The position numbers were made by a program, and so were the translations under genes. Below the pieces are notes generated by a model that searched no databases, was not told the DNA's origin, and worked only from the letters and a program-made list of their open reading frames with translations. Positions 18,988 to 27,830 of a stretch of DNA of 64,000 nt are shown one piece after another. The DNA comes from JABDIP01 sp965237625 (GTDB lineage Bacteria; Pseudomonadota; Alphaproteobacteria; DSM-16000; Inquilinaceae), in contig CBDEGD010000044.1 in assembly GCA_965237625.1 (NCBI GenBank), positions 186,001-250,000 on the forward strand, in the 5' to 3' direction. Numbering within the stretch: the stretch's first letter is position 1; each line of letters begins with the position of its first letter.

Positions 18988-21900
18988 ATGCCTAAGCGCA
19001 CAGACATCTCTTCCATCGCGATCATCGGCGCCGGGCCGATCGTCATCGGTCAGGCTTGCGAGTTCGACTATTCGGGCGCCCAGGCCTGCAAGGCGCTGAA
19101 GCAGGAAGGCTATCGGGTCGTCCTGATCAACTCCAATCCGGCGACGATCATGACCGATCCGGATCTGGCCGATGCCACCTATGTCGAGCCGATCACGCCG
19201 GAGATCGTGGCGCGCATCCTGGAGGCGGAACGGCCGGATGCGCTGTTGCCGACCATGGGCGGCCAGACGGCGCTCAACACCGCCATGTCCCTGGCCGAGG
19301 ATCGGACCCTGGAGCGGCTGGGGATCGAACTGATCGGCGCCAAGCCCGATGTCATCGCCATGGCCGAAGACCGCCAGCTGTTTCGCGAGGCGATGGACCG
19401 GATCGGCCTGGAATCGCCGCGCAGCCAGATGATCCAGAGCCTGGAAGAGGCGGAGGCCGCCCTTGATATGGTCGGGCTGCCGGTCATCATCCGGCCCTCC
19501 TTCACCCTTGGCGGCGCCGGTGGCGGTATCGCGTACAACCGCGCCGAATACGAGGACATCATCCGCAGCGGCCTGAGGCTGAGCCCGGTCGGCCAGGTGC
19601 TGGTCGAGGAATCGGTGCTGGGATGGAAAGAATATGAGATGGAGGTCGTGCGTGACCGCGCCGACAACTGCATCATCATCTGCGCCATCGAGAATATCGA
19701 CCCGATGGGGATCCATACCGGCGACTCGATCACCGTCGCCCCGGCGCTGACCCTGACCGACAAAGAATACCAGAACATGCGCAACGCCTCGATCGCGGTG
19801 CTGCGCGAGATCGGGGTGGATACCGGCGGCTCGAACGTCCAGTTCGCGGTCGATCCCGAAACCGGCCGTCTGGTGGTCATCGAGATGAACCCGCGGGTAT
19901 CGCGGTCTTCGGCGCTCGCATCGAAGGCGACCGGCTTCCCGATCGCCAAGGTCGCCGCCCGGCTGGCGGTCGGCTACACGTTGGACGAACTCGACAACGA
20001 TATCACCCGGGTCACCCCGGCCTGCTTCGAGCCGACCATCGACTATGTGGTCACCAAGATACCCCGCTTCACCTTCGAGAAATTTCCCGGCGCCGACCCG
20101 TTGTTGACCACCTCCATGAAGTCGGTCGGTGAAGCCATGGCGATCGGCCGGACCTTCCAGGAAAGCCTGCAAAAGGCCTTGCGGTCCATGGAGACCGGCC
20201 TGACCGGGCTGAATGAGGTCGAGATCCCCGGCTTTGCGGAGGAAGGCGACCCCAACCTGATCCGTGCCGCGCTGTCGCGGCCCACGGCCGATCGCATGCT
20301 GGTGATCGCCCAGGCCATGCGCCACGGCCTGCCGATGGATTCGATCCGGGCCGCCTGCCGCTACGACCCCTGGTTTCTGGAACAAATCGCCGGCATCGTC
20401 GAGGCCGAGGAAGAGGTGCGCCGGAGCGGGCTACCGACGGACGGAAGCGGTTGGCTGGAACTGAAGAAAATGGGTTTCTCCGACGCACGGCTGGCGGAAC
20501 TGACCGGCACCGGCGAGGCCGAGGCGGCGGCGCAGCGGTGGTCCGCCGGCGTGCATCCGGTCTACAAGCGCATCGACACCTGCGCCGGCGAGTTCGCCAG
20601 CGCCACGCCCTACATGTACTCCTGCTACGAGGGCAACGGCCTGACTCCGGCGGAATGCGAGGCCGACCCCAGCGACCGCGAGAAAGTCATCATCCTGGGC
20701 GGTGGGCCCAACCGCATCGGCCAGGGTATCGAATTCGACTATTGCTGCGTCCACGCGGCCTACGCGCTGCGCGATGGCGGGTTCGAGACCATCATGGTCA
20801 ATTGCAATCCGGAGACCGTCTCGACCGATTACGACACCTCCGACCGGCTGTATTTCGAGCCGCTGACCGCCGAGGATGCTATCGAGCTGGCGCGGGTCGA
20901 ACAGTCGAACGGCACGCTGCTCGGCGTGATCGTTCAACTGGGCGGGCAGACGCCGCTGAAACTGGCCCATGATCTGGAAGCCGCCGGCATTCAGATCTTG
21001 GGCACACCGAAGGATGCCATCGATCTTGCCGAAGATCGCGAGCGCTTCAAGGATCTGCTCGACCGGCTCGGCCTGAGACAGCCGGAAAGCGGCATCGCCC
21101 GGGCTGTCGACCAGGCCGAGGCCATCGCGGCGGAACTCGGTTATCCCGTGCTGATCCGGCCTTCCTATGTGCTGGGCGGCCGGGCCATGGAAATCGTCCA
21201 TGATCGCGATAGCCTGCTCCGCTACATGGCCACCGCCGTCAAGGTCTCCGGCAAGACGCCGGTACTGATCGACAGCTATCTGCAGGGCGCAATCGAGGTC
21301 GATGTGGACGCGGTCTGCGACGGCGATACCGTCTATGTGGCCGGCATCATGGAGCATATCGAGGAAGCCGGTATCCATTCCGGCGACAGCGCCTGCGCCT
21401 TGCCGCCCCATTCCCTCAACAAGACCGTGCTGTCGGAGATCGAGGATCAGACCCGGCTACTGGCCAAGAGCCTCGGCGTTGTCGGATTGATGAACGTTCA
21501 ATTCGCGGTCAAGGACGACACCGTATACATCATCGAGGTCAACCCGCGCGCCAGCCGGACGGCGCCATTCGTCGCCAAGGCCACAGGCACGCCGATCGCC
21601 AAGATTGCGGCCCGGATCATGGCCGGTGCGAAGCTCAGCGACTTCGAACTGACCGGCCCGACTCCGGCACACACGGCCGTCAAGGAGGCGGTGTTCCCGT
21701 TCGCCCGCTTCCCCGGGGTCGATACACTGCTGGGTCCGGAGATGAAATCCACCGGCGAAGTGATGGGGCTGGACCGGGATTTCGGCCGGGCCTTCGCCAA
21801 AGCCCAGCTCGGTGCCGGCGTGGTGCTGCCGGAAACAGGCACTGTGTTTCTTTCGGTCCGCAATCAGGACAAGAACGCGATCGTGCCCGTGGCGGCAAAG

Positions 21901-22239
21901 CTGGATGAGATGGGTTTCGCCCTGGTTGCCACCAGCGGCACCATGGATCGGTTGATCGCCGCCGGACTGCCGGTCTCGCACATCAACAAGGTGCTGGAAG
22001 GCCAGCCTCACGTCGTCGATGCGATGATCAATGGCGATGTAAATCTGGTGTTCAATACCACCGATGGTGCGCAGGCTATCCGCGATAGCTTCAGCTTGCG
22101 CCGTACCGCGCTGGTCAATAACATCCCCTATTACACGACCGTGGCCGGTGCTGGCGCCGCGGTGGAGGCGATCGCGGCACTCAAAGCCGGACGCCTTGAA
22201 GTCGCCCCGTTGCAGTCTTACCTACGCGGAGCGAATTAA
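18988..22239 (+). CDS. carB: Carbamoyl-phosphate synthase large subunit
   Basis: 1083 residues, full length. It has two homologous ATP-grasp halves (about 1-400 and 555-935), each with the glycine-rich strip (PTMGGQTALNTA; VQLGGQTPLKLA) and a metal-binding end (VIEMNPRVSRSSALASKATG; IIEVNPRASRTAPFVAKATG), then the C-terminal MGS-like allosteric domain. It forms the heterodimer with CarA and makes carbamoyl phosphate from bicarbonate, ammonia and two ATP. Start ATG 18988; the 141 bp before it may carry its own promoter. greA follows 77 bp downstream. Confidence 0.98.
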   Translation: MPKRTDISSIAIIGAGPIVIGQACEFDYSGAQACKALKQEGYRVVLINSNPATIMTDPDLADATYVEPITPEIVARILEAERPDALLPTMGGQTALNTAMSLAEDRTLERLGIELIGAKPDVIAMAEDRQLFREAMDRIGLESPRSQMIQSLEEAEAALDMVGLPVIIRPSFTLGGAGGGIAYNRAEYEDIIRSGLRLSPVGQVLVEESVLGWKEYEMEVVRDRADNCIIICAIENIDPMGIHTGDSITVAPALTLTDKEYQNMRNASIAVLREIGVDTGGSNVQFAVDPETGRLVVIEMNPRVSRSSALASKATGFPIAKVAARLAVGYTLDELDNDITRVTPACFEPTIDYVVTKIPRFTFEKFPGADPLLTTSMKSVGEAMAIGRTFQESLQKALRSMETGLTGLNEVEIPGFAEEGDPNLIRAALSRPTADRMLVIAQAMRHGLPMDSIRAACRYDPWFLEQIAGIVEAEEEVRRSGLPTDGSGWLELKKMGFSDARLAELTGTGEAEAAAQRWSAGVHPVYKRIDTCAGEFASATPYMYSCYEGNGLTPAECEADPSDREKVIILGGGPNRIGQGIEFDYCCVHAAYALRDGGFETIMVNCNPETVSTDYDTSDRLYFEPLTAEDAIELARVEQSNGTLLGVIVQLGGQTPLKLAHDLEAAGIQILGTPKDAIDLAEDRERFKDLLDRLGLRQPESGIARAVDQAEAIAAELGYPVLIRPSYVLGGRAMEIVHDRDSLLRYMATAVKVSGKTPVLIDSYLQGAIEVDVDAVCDGDTVYVAGIMEHIEEAGIHSGDSACALPPHSLNKTVLSEIEDQTRLLAKSLGVVGLMNVQFAVKDDTVYIIEVNPRASRTAPFVAKATGTPIAKIAARIMAGAKLSDFELTGPTPAHTAVKEAVFPFARFPGVDTLLGPEMKSTGEVMGLDRDFGRAFAKAQLGAGVVLPETGTVFLSVRNQDKNAIVPVAAKLDEMGFALVATSGTMDRLIAAGLPVSHINKVLEGQPHVVDAMINGDVNLVFNTTDGAQAIRDSFSLRRTALVNNIPYYTTVAGAGAAVEAIAALKAGRLEVAPLQSYLRGAN

Positions 22240-22316
22240 TTTGGACGGGGTCCGGCGCAACTGTGCCGGGTGGGCCCGTTATTATGTTTGTCAAAGGCTC
22301 GTAGAGGCTGAAGTCG

Positions 22317-22790
22317 ATGGAAAAAGTGCCTATGACGGCGTCGGGAAACAGGCGTCTTCAGGAAGAACTGAAGCACTTGAAGACCGTTGAGCGTCCGGCG
22401 GTGATCCGTGCGATCGCCGAAGCCCGCGAACATGGCGATTTGTCCGAGAATGCCGAATATCATGCGGCGCGGGAGCGCCAGAGCTTCATCGAAGGCCGCG
22501 TTATCCAACTGGCGGACCGCATCTCGCGGGCCGAGGTGATCGACGTGCAGGCGCTGTCCGGCGACAGCGTCAAATTCGGCGCGACGGTCAAGCTGGCCGA
22601 TGAAGACACCGACGAGGAGGCGACCTACCAGATCGTCGGCCAGGACGAGTCCGACATCAAGGCCGGCCGCCTGTCCGTCACGGCGCCCCTGGCGCGCGGA
22701 CTTATCGGCAAGACCGTCGGCGAGGTCGTCGAGGTGACCACCCCGAACGGCTCGAAATCATACGAAGTGATGGACATCCAGTTCGTCTGA
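22317..22790 (+). CDS. greA: Transcript cleavage factor GreA
   Basis: 157 residues, the normal length. The N-terminal coiled coil carries EHGDLSENAEYHAARERQSF with the acidic tip residues (D, E) that reach the RNA polymerase active site, and the C-terminal FKBP-like domain includes GRLSVTAPLARGLIGKTVGEVVEV. It rescues backtracked RNA polymerase by stimulating transcript cleavage. It follows carB on the same strand, a frequent pairing in alphaproteobacteria. Confidence 0.96.
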   Translation: MEKVPMTASGNRRLQEELKHLKTVERPAVIRAIAEAREHGDLSENAEYHAARERQSFIEGRVIQLADRISRAEVIDVQALSGDSVKFGATVKLADEDTDEEATYQIVGQDESDIKAGRLSVTAPLARGLIGKTVGEVVEVTTPNGSKSYEVMDIQFV

Positions 22791-22858
22791 TCTGGCGTTC
22801 GCCGCACAGCTTGCTGACGTTCGTGCCCGCGCCTTGGCTGGCAAACCTTCTGCCGTGC

Positions 22859-23359
22859 CTACTCGACGGTTTCGTGCCCGCCCTGGGGAACGTCGATCGG
22901 CACGCCGGGGAGGTTCTTGCCGGTTCGGATGGCCAGTGCCGATTTCACATGGCTGACGCTGGGCGCGGAGGTGAGCTGCGTGGTCAGGAACTTCTGATAG
23001 GCGTCCCAATCTTCGGCAACGACTTTCAGCAGGAAGTCGGTCTCGCCGGCCAGCATGTGGCATTCACGCACCAGCGGCCAAGTAGCGACCAGATCCTCGA
23101 ACTTTCGCAGATCCGATTCCGCCTGGCTGCTCAGCCCGACCTGGGCAAAAACAGTGACGCCGAAACCCAGGGATTCGGCGTTGATGTCGGCGTGGTAGCC
23201 GCGAATGAAACCGGCTTCCTCCAGCGCTCGAACCCGCCGCAGGCACGGTGGCGCCGAAATACCCGCCCGCTTCGCCAATTCTACATTCGTCATGCGCCCG
23301 TCATCTTGCAAATCCCGCAGAATCCGGCGGTCGATACGGTCCAATTTCACACGGCGCAT
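22859..23359 (-). CDS. Lrp/AsnC family transcriptional regulator
   Basis: 166 residues from the ATG at 23359; a longer ORF to 23428 exists, but this ATG starts the canonical MRRVKLDRIDRRILRDLQDD. The helix-turn-helix lies at about residues 22-45 (NVELAKRAGISAPPCLRRVRALEE), followed by the RAM effector domain (ECHMLAGETDFLLKVV and WDAYQKFLTTQLTSAPSV). It is a DNA-binding regulator responding to an amino acid or related metabolite. It is convergent with greA and divergent from the ELM1 gene, which it might control. The target is inferred only from position. Confidence 0.9.
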   Translation of the reverse strand: MRRVKLDRIDRRILRDLQDDGRMTNVELAKRAGISAPPCLRRVRALEEAGFIRGYHADINAESLGFGVTVFAQVGLSSQAESDLRKFEDLVATWPLVRECHMLAGETDFLLKVVAEDWDAYQKFLTTQLTSAPSVSHVKSALAIRTGKNLPGVPIDVPQGGHETVE

Positions 23360-23529
23360 GGGGTTTTCTCTCGAAAGAAGACGAGTACAATTATGAAATG
23401 TTATTACCCAACTTGGCGCGCGACGCAAGGACGAAAGCCGGCTATGCGGCTCGTTTCGCAGCTTGCAACAGTCATCCCGGCAGGCGATAGTTTGCGTCGA
23501 ATCTGCCCCCTCCCGTACCGAGGCTTTCC

Positions 23530-24495
23530 TTGTCCATAGACCGCTGCTGGGTCATTACCGACGGCAAACCCGGCTTGGAAAACCAATGTGTTGGCCTGGC
23601 CGAGGCGCTGGATTTGGAACCGGAGATCAAGCGTATCTCGCTGCGCGCGCCGTGGCGCCAGTTATCGCCCTTTCTGCGCGCATTCCTGCGCTTTGCCCCG
23701 GCAACCGATTGCGATTCGATCGAACCGCCCTGGCCCGATCTGGTGATCGCCAGCGGCCGGCAAAGCGTGCCGGTCGCCCTGCGGATCAGGCGCACCAGCC
23801 GGGGCCGGGCATTCCTGGTCCAAATCCAGGACCCGGTGATCGACCCGCGGCATTTCGACATGGTGATCGCCCCTCGCCACGACCGGGTGCGCGGTGACAA
23901 TGTGATTTTGACCACCGGATCAATACACCGCGTGACCAACCGACAGATTTCGGAGGCCGCCGAGCGCCATCGCGAGCGGCTGGCCCATCTGCCCTCCCGC
24001 CGGGTCGCCGTGCTGATCGGCGGCGACAATGCTGTCTACCGGCTGACACCCGCCCTGATGCAGCGGCTGTCCGGGCAGCTCGCCGCTCTCGCCCGCGACC
24101 AGGGCATCGGTTTTATGGTGACAGCGAGCCGCCGCACCGGCGCCGCGAATGAAGCGTTGCTGCGCGAGAGCCTGGCCGATCTGCCGGCGGAAATCTGGGA
24201 CGGAACAGGCGAGAACCCTTATTTCGCCTATCTCGGCCTTGCCGATTCCATCATCGCCACCGGCGACAGTGTCAACATGGTGTCCGAGGCCGCCTCGACC
24301 GGGAAGCCGGTGCACATCGTCGACCTTGAGGGCGGCTCGGCCAAATTCACCGCCTTCCACGACAGTTTGCGAGAAGCCGGAATTACCCGACCGTTTACCG
24401 GTGCGTTGGAGAGCTGGGATTACGCGCCGCTGGACGGTACAGCCCGCGCGGCGGTAGAGATCCGGCGACGGATGGCCGCGCGGCACGGCGGCTAG
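23530..24495 (+). CDS. Mitochondrial-fission ELM1-like family protein
   Basis: 321 residues from a TTG start. Recognised by the N-terminal WVITDGKPGLENQCVGLAEAL, the middle DLVIASGRQSVPVALRIRR, and GENPYFAYLGLADSIIATGDSVNMVSEAASTGKPVHI near the end, which reads like the nucleotide-sugar side of a GT-B glycosyltransferase. The family is shared with plant ELM1; in bacteria it is thought to act in cell-envelope glycan work, but direct evidence is thin. No signal peptide. The stop codon TAG at 24493-24495 sits exactly at the left edge of the IS630 remnant. Confidence 0.85.
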   Translation: MSIDRCWVITDGKPGLENQCVGLAEALDLEPEIKRISLRAPWRQLSPFLRAFLRFAPATDCDSIEPPWPDLVIASGRQSVPVALRIRRTSRGRAFLVQIQDPVIDPRHFDMVIAPRHDRVRGDNVILTTGSIHRVTNRQISEAAERHRERLAHLPSRRVAVLIGGDNAVYRLTPALMQRLSGQLAALARDQGIGFMVTASRRTGAANEALLRESLADLPAEIWDGTGENPYFAYLGLADSIIATGDSVNMVSEAASTGKPVHIVDLEGGSAKFTAFHDSLREAGITRPFTGALESWDYAPLDGTARAAVEIRRRMAARHGG

Positions 24496-25080
24496 AGCGG
24501 GATGGTTTTGCGCTGAATCGAAAGGGGATTCCCGAATCGGGGAGTTTCTGATTCAACCTGCTGGCTGGGGAAGGAGGCCAGCCAGTATGTCAAATCCCTA
24601 TTCGATGGATCTTCGCGAGCGAGTGGTTGCGGCGGTTGAGGAGGGCGGGCTGTCGCGGAACCAGGCGGCTGCACGGTTCGGCGTGGCGATCAGCACGGCG
24701 ATCAACTGGGTGCGGCGCTACCGGGAGACCGGCAGCGTGGCGCCGGGCCAGATGGGCGGGCACAAGCCCAAGGCGATCCGGGGCGCGCATCGCGCCTGGC
24801 TTGTGGAGCGGATCAAGGATGGCGACTTCACCCTGCGCGGGCTGGTCGCCGAGCTTGCCGAGCGCCGCCTGAAGGTCGACTACCACACGATGTGGGACTT
24901 CGTTCACGCCGAGAAGCTGAGCTTCAAAAAAAACCGTGGTCGCCAGCGAACGGGATCGCCCCGACGTGGCGCGCCGGCGGGCGCAGTGGACGCGCTATCA
25001 GGGCCGGGTCGATCCTGAGCGCCTGGTCTTCATCGACGAAACATGGACCAAGACCAACATGGCGCCGCTGAGGGGATGGG
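24494..25080 (+). mobile_element. IS630-family insertion sequence remnant (3' half missing)
   Basis: The left end begins at or near the TA inside the stop codon of the ELM1 gene (CTAG, fitting IS630 insertion at TA), with GAGCGGGATGGTTTTGCG as the probable terminal repeat. A leader of about 90 bp and the 5' part of the transposase follow. Similarity stops at about 25075-25080, where LysE sequence begins. The right terminal repeat and the last catalytic residues are gone, so the element cannot move by itself. The exact left boundary is inferred. Confidence 0.8.
24587..25080 (+). pseudogene. IS630 transposase, truncated and frameshifted
   Basis: The start ATG at 24587 follows a strong GGAAGGAGG site. 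The first frame gives the HTH part: LRERVVAAVEEGGLSRNQAAARFGV and GLVAELAERRLKVDYHTMWD. At 24926-24933 a run of eight A switches the frame; with seven A the protein would continue as KKTVVASERDRPDVARRRAQW and then VFIDETWTKTNMAPLRGW, the first catalytic Asp region of the DDE domain. The sequence then ends in LysE. Some IS630 members use A-run frameshifting to make transposase, so the extra A may be functional or an error. The missing 3' half makes the gene dead either way. Confidence 0.85.
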
Positions 25081-25636
25081 CGTCATCTATACACTCGCGG
25101 CCGGCATCAGCCTGGGGCGGCGGGCCAGCCTTTATGCGGCGGCCGGCTGCACGCTCGGCATCGTGCCGCACATCGCCGCGTCGGTGCTGGGGCTGGCGGC
25201 AATCGTTCACACCAGCGCCCTTGCGTTTCAGCTCCTGAAATATGCCGGCGTCGCCTATCTGCTCTATCTGGCCTGGACTGCGTGGCGCGAAGACAGCCCG
25301 CTTTCGGTGGGCCGGGCCCGACAAGAGCCGAAGATGATCCGGGTCTTTCGGCGCGGCGCGGCGATCAATGTGCTGAACCCGAAGCTCTCGATCTTCTTCC
25401 TGGCCTTCCTGCCCCAATTCATCGATCCGGGCGCGGCCGACACCACACTGCGAATGATCACCCTGGGCTCGGTCTTCATGGCGCTGACGCTGATCGTCTT
25501 CATCGGCTATGGGCTGCTGGCCTCCTATGCACGAACCCATGTGATCGAGAAACCGACGGTCATGAAGGTGCTCAGGCGTTCCTTCGCCGTCGCATTCGCA
25601 GGGCTGGGCGCCCGTCTTGCATTTGCCGAACGCTGA
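25076..25636 (+). pseudogene. LysE-family translocator, 5' end replaced by IS630
   Basis: About 186 residues of a LysE/RhtB amino-acid exporter remain: GVIYTLAAGISLGRRASLYA, the helix pair VLGLAAIVHTSALAFQLLKY and AGVAYLLYLAWTAWRE, then FRRGAAINVLNPKLSIFFLAFLPQF (a LysE signature) and two C-terminal helices. The usual first 20-25 residues, ending in PGP before the glycine, are missing because IS630 sequence is joined there. An ATG inside the IS at 25043 opens an in-frame protein with a foreign N-terminus (MDQDQHGAAEGM), so some translation is possible, but the first membrane helix is lost. Probably non-functional. Confidence 0.82.
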
Positions 25637-25708
25637 ACCGATTGACGGGAGCCGGTCGCCGCCATACATGTGACGGGCTTCCTCTCCCACAAAGATGGTG
25701 CACCCGCC

Positions 25709-26347
25709 ATGTCCGTGGCCGTCGCGTCCCCACTCGATCTCGACCGCTTCCGCGCCACGCCGCTTGAGGCGGATCCGTTTCCGCACTTGATCGTGCCGGG
25801 CTTCCTCAGGCCCGACGCCATGGAGGAGGTCAACGCCGATTATCCGGAGATCGACAAGCCGGGCAGTTTCCCGGTGCCCGAGCTCACTTACGGCCCGGCC
25901 TTCAAACGGCTGCTGGACGAGATGAACGGCCCGGAGATGACCGCCGCCTTCGCCGAGAAGTTCGGCATCGACCTCACCGACCATCCGATCATGATCACCG
26001 TGCGCGGCCAGTGCCGCGCCAAGGACGGCCAGATCCACACAGACAGCAAGACCAAGATCATCACCGTACTGCTATACATGAATCCGGGATGGGAGGCCGA
26101 TGGCGGGAGGCTGCGGCTGTTGCGCTCCGGCGACGACCTGGAAGACACGGTGGCCGAGGTGCCCCCGGAAGAGGGCACGCTGCTGGCGTTCCTGAACGGT
26201 CCGACCGCCTGGCACGGGCATAAATCCTTCATCGGGCAGCGGCGTACCGTCCAGCTCAACTGGGTGACCGGCGATTCGGTGGTCGCCCGGGAACAGGCCC
26301 GCCACCGATTGAGCGCCAAGCTCAAGCGGCTCAACCCCTTCGCCTGA
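25709..26347 (+). CDS. 2-oxoglutarate/Fe(II)-dependent oxygenase
   Basis: 212 residues from ATG 25709; a longer form from 25670 is possible, but the shorter one begins a typical N-terminus. The double-stranded beta-helix iron site is visible as QIHTDSKTK (HxD) and AWHGHKSF (distal His), and RRTVQLNWV provides the 2-oxoglutarate-binding Arg. Related proteins are annotated as prolyl-hydroxylase-like 2OG oxygenases. Cytosolic; substrate unknown. The preceding LysE gene is broken and the next gene, trxB, lies 268 bp away. Confidence 0.83.
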   Translation: MSVAVASPLDLDRFRATPLEADPFPHLIVPGFLRPDAMEEVNADYPEIDKPGSFPVPELTYGPAFKRLLDEMNGPEMTAAFAEKFGIDLTDHPIMITVRGQCRAKDGQIHTDSKTKIITVLLYMNPGWEADGGRLRLLRSGDDLEDTVAEVPPEEGTLLAFLNGPTAWHGHKSFIGQRRTVQLNWVTGDSVVAREQARHRLSAKLKRLNPFA

Positions 26348-26615
26348 CGCGGATTTCGGCAGGTGGGGTCGACTGGGCACGAGCTGACCCTATGAACACC
26401 GGCAACCACCGTCCCTTCGTTCTCCGACCGCTGGACGATCATGGCCCTGAATATCCGGGCATTCTCCGCCACCAGAGGCGGCATTGCGCTGTTCAAGGCG
26501 CTCGGCCATTGGGTATGGCGAAGCACTGAGATACCTCATTGCCCGCCTTGCTGAACACTCGGCCCCTCCCTAAATTAAGGTCACCGTTTCAAACCCTCTT
26601 CACCCCCGGAACATC

Positions 26616-27629
26616 ATGCCTGAAACCCATCACAGCAAAGTCCTGATCATCGGCTCAGGCCCGGCCGGATACACCGCCGCGATCTATGCCGCGCGGGCCA
26701 GTGTCGAGCCGACCCTGATCCAGGGCATGCAGCCCGGCGGGCAGATGACGATCACCACCGAGGTCGAGAACTATCCCGGCTTCGCCGATGTCATCCAGGG
26801 CCCGTGGCTGATGGAGCAGATGGCCCAGCAGGCCGAGCATGTGGGCACCAAGATGGTGTTCGACCTGATCACCGATGTCGATTTCACCAAGCGGCCGTTC
26901 ACCGCCACCGCCGACAGCGGCGATATCTACACCGCCGATACGGTGATCATCGCCACCGGTGCCCAGGCGCGGTGGCTGGGGCTGGAGAGCGAGCAGGTGT
27001 TCCAGGGCCGGGGCGTGTCGGCCTGCGCCACCTGCGACGGGTTCTTCTTCCGGGGCAAGGAGGTGGCGGTGATCGGCGGCGGCAACAGCGCGGTCGAAGA
27101 GGCGATCTTCCTGACCAACCACGCCAGCAAGGTTACATTGGTCCATCGCCGCGACCAGTTGCGCGCCGAGCAGATCCTGCAGAAGCGCCTGTTCGCCAAC
27201 CCCAAGGTCGAATTGGTCTGGGACAGTCAGGTCGAAGAGATCGTGGGCGGCGGCGAGCCGTCGGCGGTCACCGGCGTCAAGCTGCGCAACAGCAAATCCG
27301 GCGAATCGAGCGTGCTGCCGGTCGACGGTGTCTTCGTCGCCATCGGCCATGACCCGGCCACGGCGGTGTTCCGCGGCAAGATTGCCATGGACGCGGAAGG
27401 CTATATCATCACCGCGCCGGATTCGACGGCGACCAACGTGCCCGGCGTATTCGCCGCCGGGGATGTCAAAGACAAGATCTATCGGCAGGCGGTGACCGCG
27501 GCGGGAATGGGCTGTATGGCGGCGCTGGAGGCGGAGAAGTTTCTCGCCGAGAATGCCCAGACAGGCTTTTCCGCCAGGATCGCGGGACGCGGCGAACCGG
27601 CCGTGGCGGCAGCGGCCGCAGAGGTCTAA
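26616..27629 (+). CDS. trxB: Thioredoxin-disulfide reductase
   Basis: 337 residues, a full-length NADPH-dependent flavoprotein that reduces thioredoxin. The FAD-binding motif is IGSGPAGYTAAIYAARA near the N-terminus, the redox pair is C137-A-T-C140 in VSACATCDGFFF, the NADPH-binding motif is AVIGGGNSAVEEAIFL, and the FAD C-terminal motif is GVFAAGDVKDKIYRQAVTAAGMGCMAALEAE. An Ala-rich tail extends slightly beyond the core. A 46-bp perfect palindrome follows 40 bp after the stop, and a LysR regulator lies downstream on the same strand, a neighbourhood common in alphaproteobacteria. Confidence 0.97.
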   Translation: MPETHHSKVLIIGSGPAGYTAAIYAARASVEPTLIQGMQPGGQMTITTEVENYPGFADVIQGPWLMEQMAQQAEHVGTKMVFDLITDVDFTKRPFTATADSGDIYTADTVIIATGAQARWLGLESEQVFQGRGVSACATCDGFFFRGKEVAVIGGGNSAVEEAIFLTNHASKVTLVHRRDQLRAEQILQKRLFANPKVELVWDSQVEEIVGGGEPSAVTGVKLRNSKSGESSVLPVDGVFVAIGHDPATAVFRGKIAMDAEGYIITAPDSTATNVPGVFAAGDVKDKIYRQAVTAAGMGCMAALEAEKFLAENAQTGFSARIAGRGEPAVAAAAAEV

Positions 27630-27668
27630 ATCAGAAACCTGTTTCGCGGCACGGGGGCGGGCCGCACC

Positions 27669-27714
27669 AGAGTACGATGAGATGAGGTCACGTGACCTCA
27701 TCTCATCGTACTCT
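27669..27714. repeat. 46-bp perfect palindrome without loop
   Basis: Two 23-base arms (27669-27691 and 27692-27714) are exact reverse complements with nothing between them; the centre is CACGTG. It lies between trxB and the lysR gene. No T-run follows, so it is not a usual intrinsic terminator. It could bind a dimeric protein or form a hairpin in the transcript ending trxB. Confidence 0.97.
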
Positions 27715-27830
27715 AAGACTATGGAGTAGATCGGGATGATGCGCTAAAGGCGATCATAACGCCCGGATAGCGGAACACGGGAGAGCGGCGGCCAACTCAT
27801 CTGGCGGCGCGCCGTCAATGAGAGGTCAGG

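Noticed and set aside
27669..27714. Intrinsic terminator of trxB
   Set aside because: No T-run follows and there is no loop; a plain palindrome is the more careful description.
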